From Flavobacterium psychrophilum (GTDB lineage Bacteria; Bacteroidota; Bacteroidia; Flavobacteriales; Flavobacteriaceae): a stretch of DNA of 8,394 nucleotides. Under the pieces are notes generated by a model. The model ran no database searches. It had not been told where the DNA came from and saw only the letters and a list, made by a program, of their open reading frames with translations. Made by a program: the position numbers and the translations under genes. This document shows positions 6,871 through 8,394 of the stretch, in pieces (within the stretch, counting starts at the first letter, position 1; each line of letters opens with the position of its first letter). The stretch covers positions 1 through 8,394 of the forward strand of contig CAMDQL010000076.1 in assembly GCA_945905915.1 (NCBI GenBank), given 5' to 3'.

Positions 6871-6901
6871 CAAATTTAAATTAAAATTTAATATTTCAAA
6901 A
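6871..6901 (-). promoter_or_regulatory. Putative promoter of the M43 protease gene
   Basis: On the minus strand, TTTTG (6901-6897), an 18-base spacer and TAAATTTG (6878-6871) match the Bacteroidota sigma-A consensus in both boxes and in spacing. This is the best promoter match in the window. Transcription would start near 6865, with an AT-only leader of about 24 bases and no Shine-Dalgarno. The rest of the 136-base gap to pth (6902-6977) shows no clear hairpin terminator for pth. Confidence 0.7.
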
Positions 6902-6977
6902 TTATAGTCTCTTTTTGTTTGTGGTGAAATGTTATTTTTATTAGATTAAATTTTTAGTTCAATCAAATAGCATAATT

Positions 6978-7601
6978 TTATTTCCCATTAAAAGTATTCA
7001 TTGTAGTATTTAACCCAGCTAGTGCAAATGATTTTATAATTTCGGCACTTAAAGCTAATCGTTCTTTTAGTTGTTCTTTTTCGGTTTCGTCCCATTCGCC
7101 AAGAACATAATCCACTTGTTTTCCTTTTTTAAAGACGTCGCTAATGCCAAATCGAAATCGTGGATATTCAGAAGAGTTCAGTAGTAATTGAATGTTTTTC
7201 AACCCATTATGTCCACCATCAGTTCCTTTTGTTTTGATACGAATGGTTCCAAATGCTAAATTCAAATCGTCGGTGATGACCAAAAGGTTTTCTTTTTCAA
7301 TCTTTTCTTTTTCTAACCAATAATTCACTGCTTTACCACTCAAGTTCATATAGGTGTTTGGCTTCAGTAAGAGCAATGTTCTGCCTTTTATTTTGAGTTC
7401 TGCCACATCACCTAACTTCTGGGTTTGAAAAGAAATCCCTTCTGCATTAGCAACATAATCTAATATTTTAAAACCAATATTATGTCTTGTGTTTGCGTAT
7501 TCTGAGCCAATGTTTCCAAGCCCAACTATTAGGAATTTCTTCATAGGAATGACCTCTTGGGGTTTATTTTTCTTAATTATATTTAAAAACCAATTCATCA
7601 T
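6978..7601 (-). CDS. pth: Peptidyl-tRNA hydrolase Pth
   Basis: Cytoplasmic esterase that releases peptides from peptidyl-tRNA dropped by ribosomes, recycling tRNA. Family motifs are intact: IVGLGNIGSEYANTRHNIGF (25-44), with N30 and the catalytic H40; NTYMNLSG (82-89), with M85 and N86; ITDDLNL (109-115), with the His-orienting D111; and GTDGGHNGL (126-134), with N132. Residues match E. coli N10, H20, M67/N68, D93 and N114. The 207 aa include about 19 residues before MKKFLIVGLGN, where most Pth proteins start. Two starts are plausible: ATGATG at 7601, or ATG at 7544, which has GAGG 8 bases upstream. I keep the long form because similar extensions occur, as I recall, in flavobacterial Pth. It follows rplY on the same strand, but a strong terminator separates them. 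Confidence 0.95.
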   Translation of the reverse strand: MMNWFLNIIKKNKPQEVIPMKKFLIVGLGNIGSEYANTRHNIGFKILDYVANAEGISFQTQKLGDVAELKIKGRTLLLLKPNTYMNLSGKAVNYWLEKEKIEKENLLVITDDLNLAFGTIRIKTKGTDGGHNGLKNIQLLLNSSEYPRFRFGISDVFKKGKQVDYVLGEWDETEKEQLKERLALSAEIIKSFALAGLNTTMNTFNGK

Positions 7602-7637
7602 GTAAAAGTAACATAAAGTTTATAAAATAAAAAGCAT

Positions 7638-7667
7638 AAAAAAAGCACCAGTAAACTGATGCTTTTT
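7638..7667 (-). terminator. Intrinsic terminator after rplY
   Basis: On the minus strand AAAAAGCATCAG (7667-7656) pairs with CTGGTGCTTTTT (7651-7640) around a TTTA loop, with one T-G pair, followed by a run of T (complement of the A run from 7644 down to 7638). It begins about 20 bases past the rplY stop and should end the prs-rplY transcript before pth. Confidence 0.85.
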
Positions 7668-7686
7668 CGTATAGATTGAAAAGAAA

Positions 7687-8289
7687 TTATTTTTTCTTTT
7701 TTGCTCCTTTTTCTGCTTTTGCTGCTTCTTGAGCCGCTTTCATTGCCGCACGAGAAATTCTCACTTGACAAACCACAGTATTATCTGGGTGCATTAATTT
7801 GAAATTGTTTGTAGGCAATTTAGTTACATACAATTTGTTACCCATTTCTAATTCAGAGATACTAGCTTCTACAAAATCAGGTAAGTTTTTAGGTAATGCT
7901 TTTACTTTTAAACGACGTTGGTTTAATCGTAAAACACCTCCTAATAATACCCCTGGAGACGTTCCTGTAATTTTAACAGGTACTTCCATAACGATTTCTT
8001 TATCGTCACTTAATTGGAAGAAGTCAATGTGTAAAATTTTGTCAGAAACTGGGTGAAACTGAATGTCTTGCATAATTACATTGGTAGACGTTCCATTTAA
8101 CTCAACTACAACTGTGTGTGCGTTTGGAGTGTAAACCAAATCTTTAAATGCTCTTTCGTCTGCAACAAAATGAACTGGCTGATTTCCTCCGTAGATAACG
8201 CAAGGAACCATTCCAGCATCACGTACGGCTTTAGTTGCCTTTTTGCCTACGTTTTCTCTTTCTGATCCTTTAATCGTAATTGATTTCAT
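7687..8289 (-). CDS. rplY: 50S ribosomal protein L25 (general stress protein Ctc type)
   Basis: Binds 5S rRNA in the central protuberance of the large ribosomal subunit. The 200-aa protein is the long two-domain TL5/CTC form rather than the short (about 95 aa) E. coli L25. The N-terminal 5S-binding domain (1 to about 93) begins [20 protein letters not shown] (7-26), continues with VPCVIYGG (28-35) and ends [18 protein letters not shown] (74-91). The C-terminal beta domain (about 98-180) has [13 protein letters not shown] (102-114), [17 protein letters not shown] (117-133) and a final VCQVRI strand. The tail is rich in Ala and Lys and ends KKKK, likely for RNA contact. The ATG at 8289 lies 49 bases after the prs stop, in an AT-rich gap without a clear promoter, so prs and rplY are probably co-transcribed. 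A terminator follows. Confidence 0.97.
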   Translation of the reverse strand: MKSITIKGSERENVGKKATKAVRDAGMVPCVIYGGNQPVHFVADERAFKDLVYTPNAHTVVVELNGTSTNVIMQDIQFHPVSDKILHIDFFQLSDDKEIVMEVPVKITGTSPGVLLGGVLRLNQRRLKVKALPKNLPDFVEASISELEMGNKLYVTKLPTNNFKLMHPDNTVVCQVRISRAAMKAAQEAAKAEKGAKKKK

Positions 8290-8338
8290 TGTAAAATATA
8301 TATAATTAATAAATACTTTTTAGAGTGGTTGTTCTTGA

Positions 8339-8394
8339 TTACATCAAAAATTTCCCACTAATTGAGGTATTATTTTGCACCATATGCATTACAT
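8339..8394 (-). CDS. prs: Ribose-phosphate pyrophosphokinase, last 17 codons (5' end outside the window)
   Basis: Reading the minus strand from 8392, the frame gives VMHMVQNNTSISGKFLM and then TAA (8341-8339). This closely resembles the C-terminus I recall for flavobacterial PRPP synthetase (VMH.VQ.N.SIS.KF.M). The enzyme makes PRPP from ribose 5-phosphate and ATP for nucleotide, His and Trp synthesis. The position supports the call: prs directly precedes the ctc/rplY gene and then pth in many bacteria. The evidence is a short tail plus context, so this is a good but not certain identification; the catalytic part lies beyond the right edge. Confidence 0.8.
   Translation of the reverse strand, partial: VMHMVQNNTSISGKFLM

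Noticed and set aside
7799..8056. Plus-strand open frame of 85 codons
   Set aside because: It is antisense to rplY, whose protein sequence is clearly conserved; there is no independent support.
1..8394. A new defence, toxin-antitoxin or biosynthetic system
   Set aside because: Every coding region is assigned to a known family, mostly housekeeping; no cluster of unexplained genes is present.

Overview
The window looks like core chromosome of a low-GC Bacteroidota, most likely Flavobacteriaceae and close to Flavobacterium. The evidence is a secreted protease with a type IX secretion (T9SS) C-terminal tail, Bacteroidota-type promoters (TTG, about 16-19 bases, TAnnTTTG), A-rich start regions without Shine-Dalgarno sequences, and protein ends that resemble flavobacterial housekeeping proteins. 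The genus is inferred from pattern recognition, not from a database match.

Layout, left to right. The 3' end of a glycyl-tRNA synthetase gene (+, cut by the left edge) faces thiL (-) across a shared bidirectional terminator. A long imperfect inverted repeat built from short tandem units separates thiL from recX (-). recX diverges from an M20 zinc dipeptidase gene (+) across only 34 bases. The dipeptidase gene converges on ribF (-) at a small terminator. Upstream of ribF, and on the same strand, is a large gene for a secreted M43 metalloprotease (-); its terminator hairpin overlaps the likely ribF promoter. The right end holds pth (-), rplY (-) and the last codons of prs (-, cut by the right edge).

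How the genes relate. Most are unlinked housekeeping functions: tRNA charging (glyS), thiamine diphosphate synthesis (thiL), control of RecA (recX), peptide degradation (M20 dipeptidase), FMN/FAD synthesis (ribF), peptidyl-tRNA recycling (pth), the 5S rRNA-binding protein L25 (rplY) and PRPP synthesis (prs). The prs-rplY-pth order is an old conserved neighbourhood, also known from Bacillus (prs-ctc-spoVC). The M43 protease is the only clear exported or accessory protein. Genes are mostly separated by terminators and appear to have their own promoters with short leaders, so apart from prs-rplY there is little sign of operons.

I found no mobile element, CRISPR array, RNA gene, phage gene or defence system, and no new multi-gene system. 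The parts most worth a second look are non-coding: the inverted repeat between thiL and recX, which supplies both the end of recX and a possible thiL promoter element, and the terminator/promoter overlap ahead of the TTG-started ribF. No gene-free stretch exceeds 300 bases; the longest are 1566-1720 and 6842-6977.
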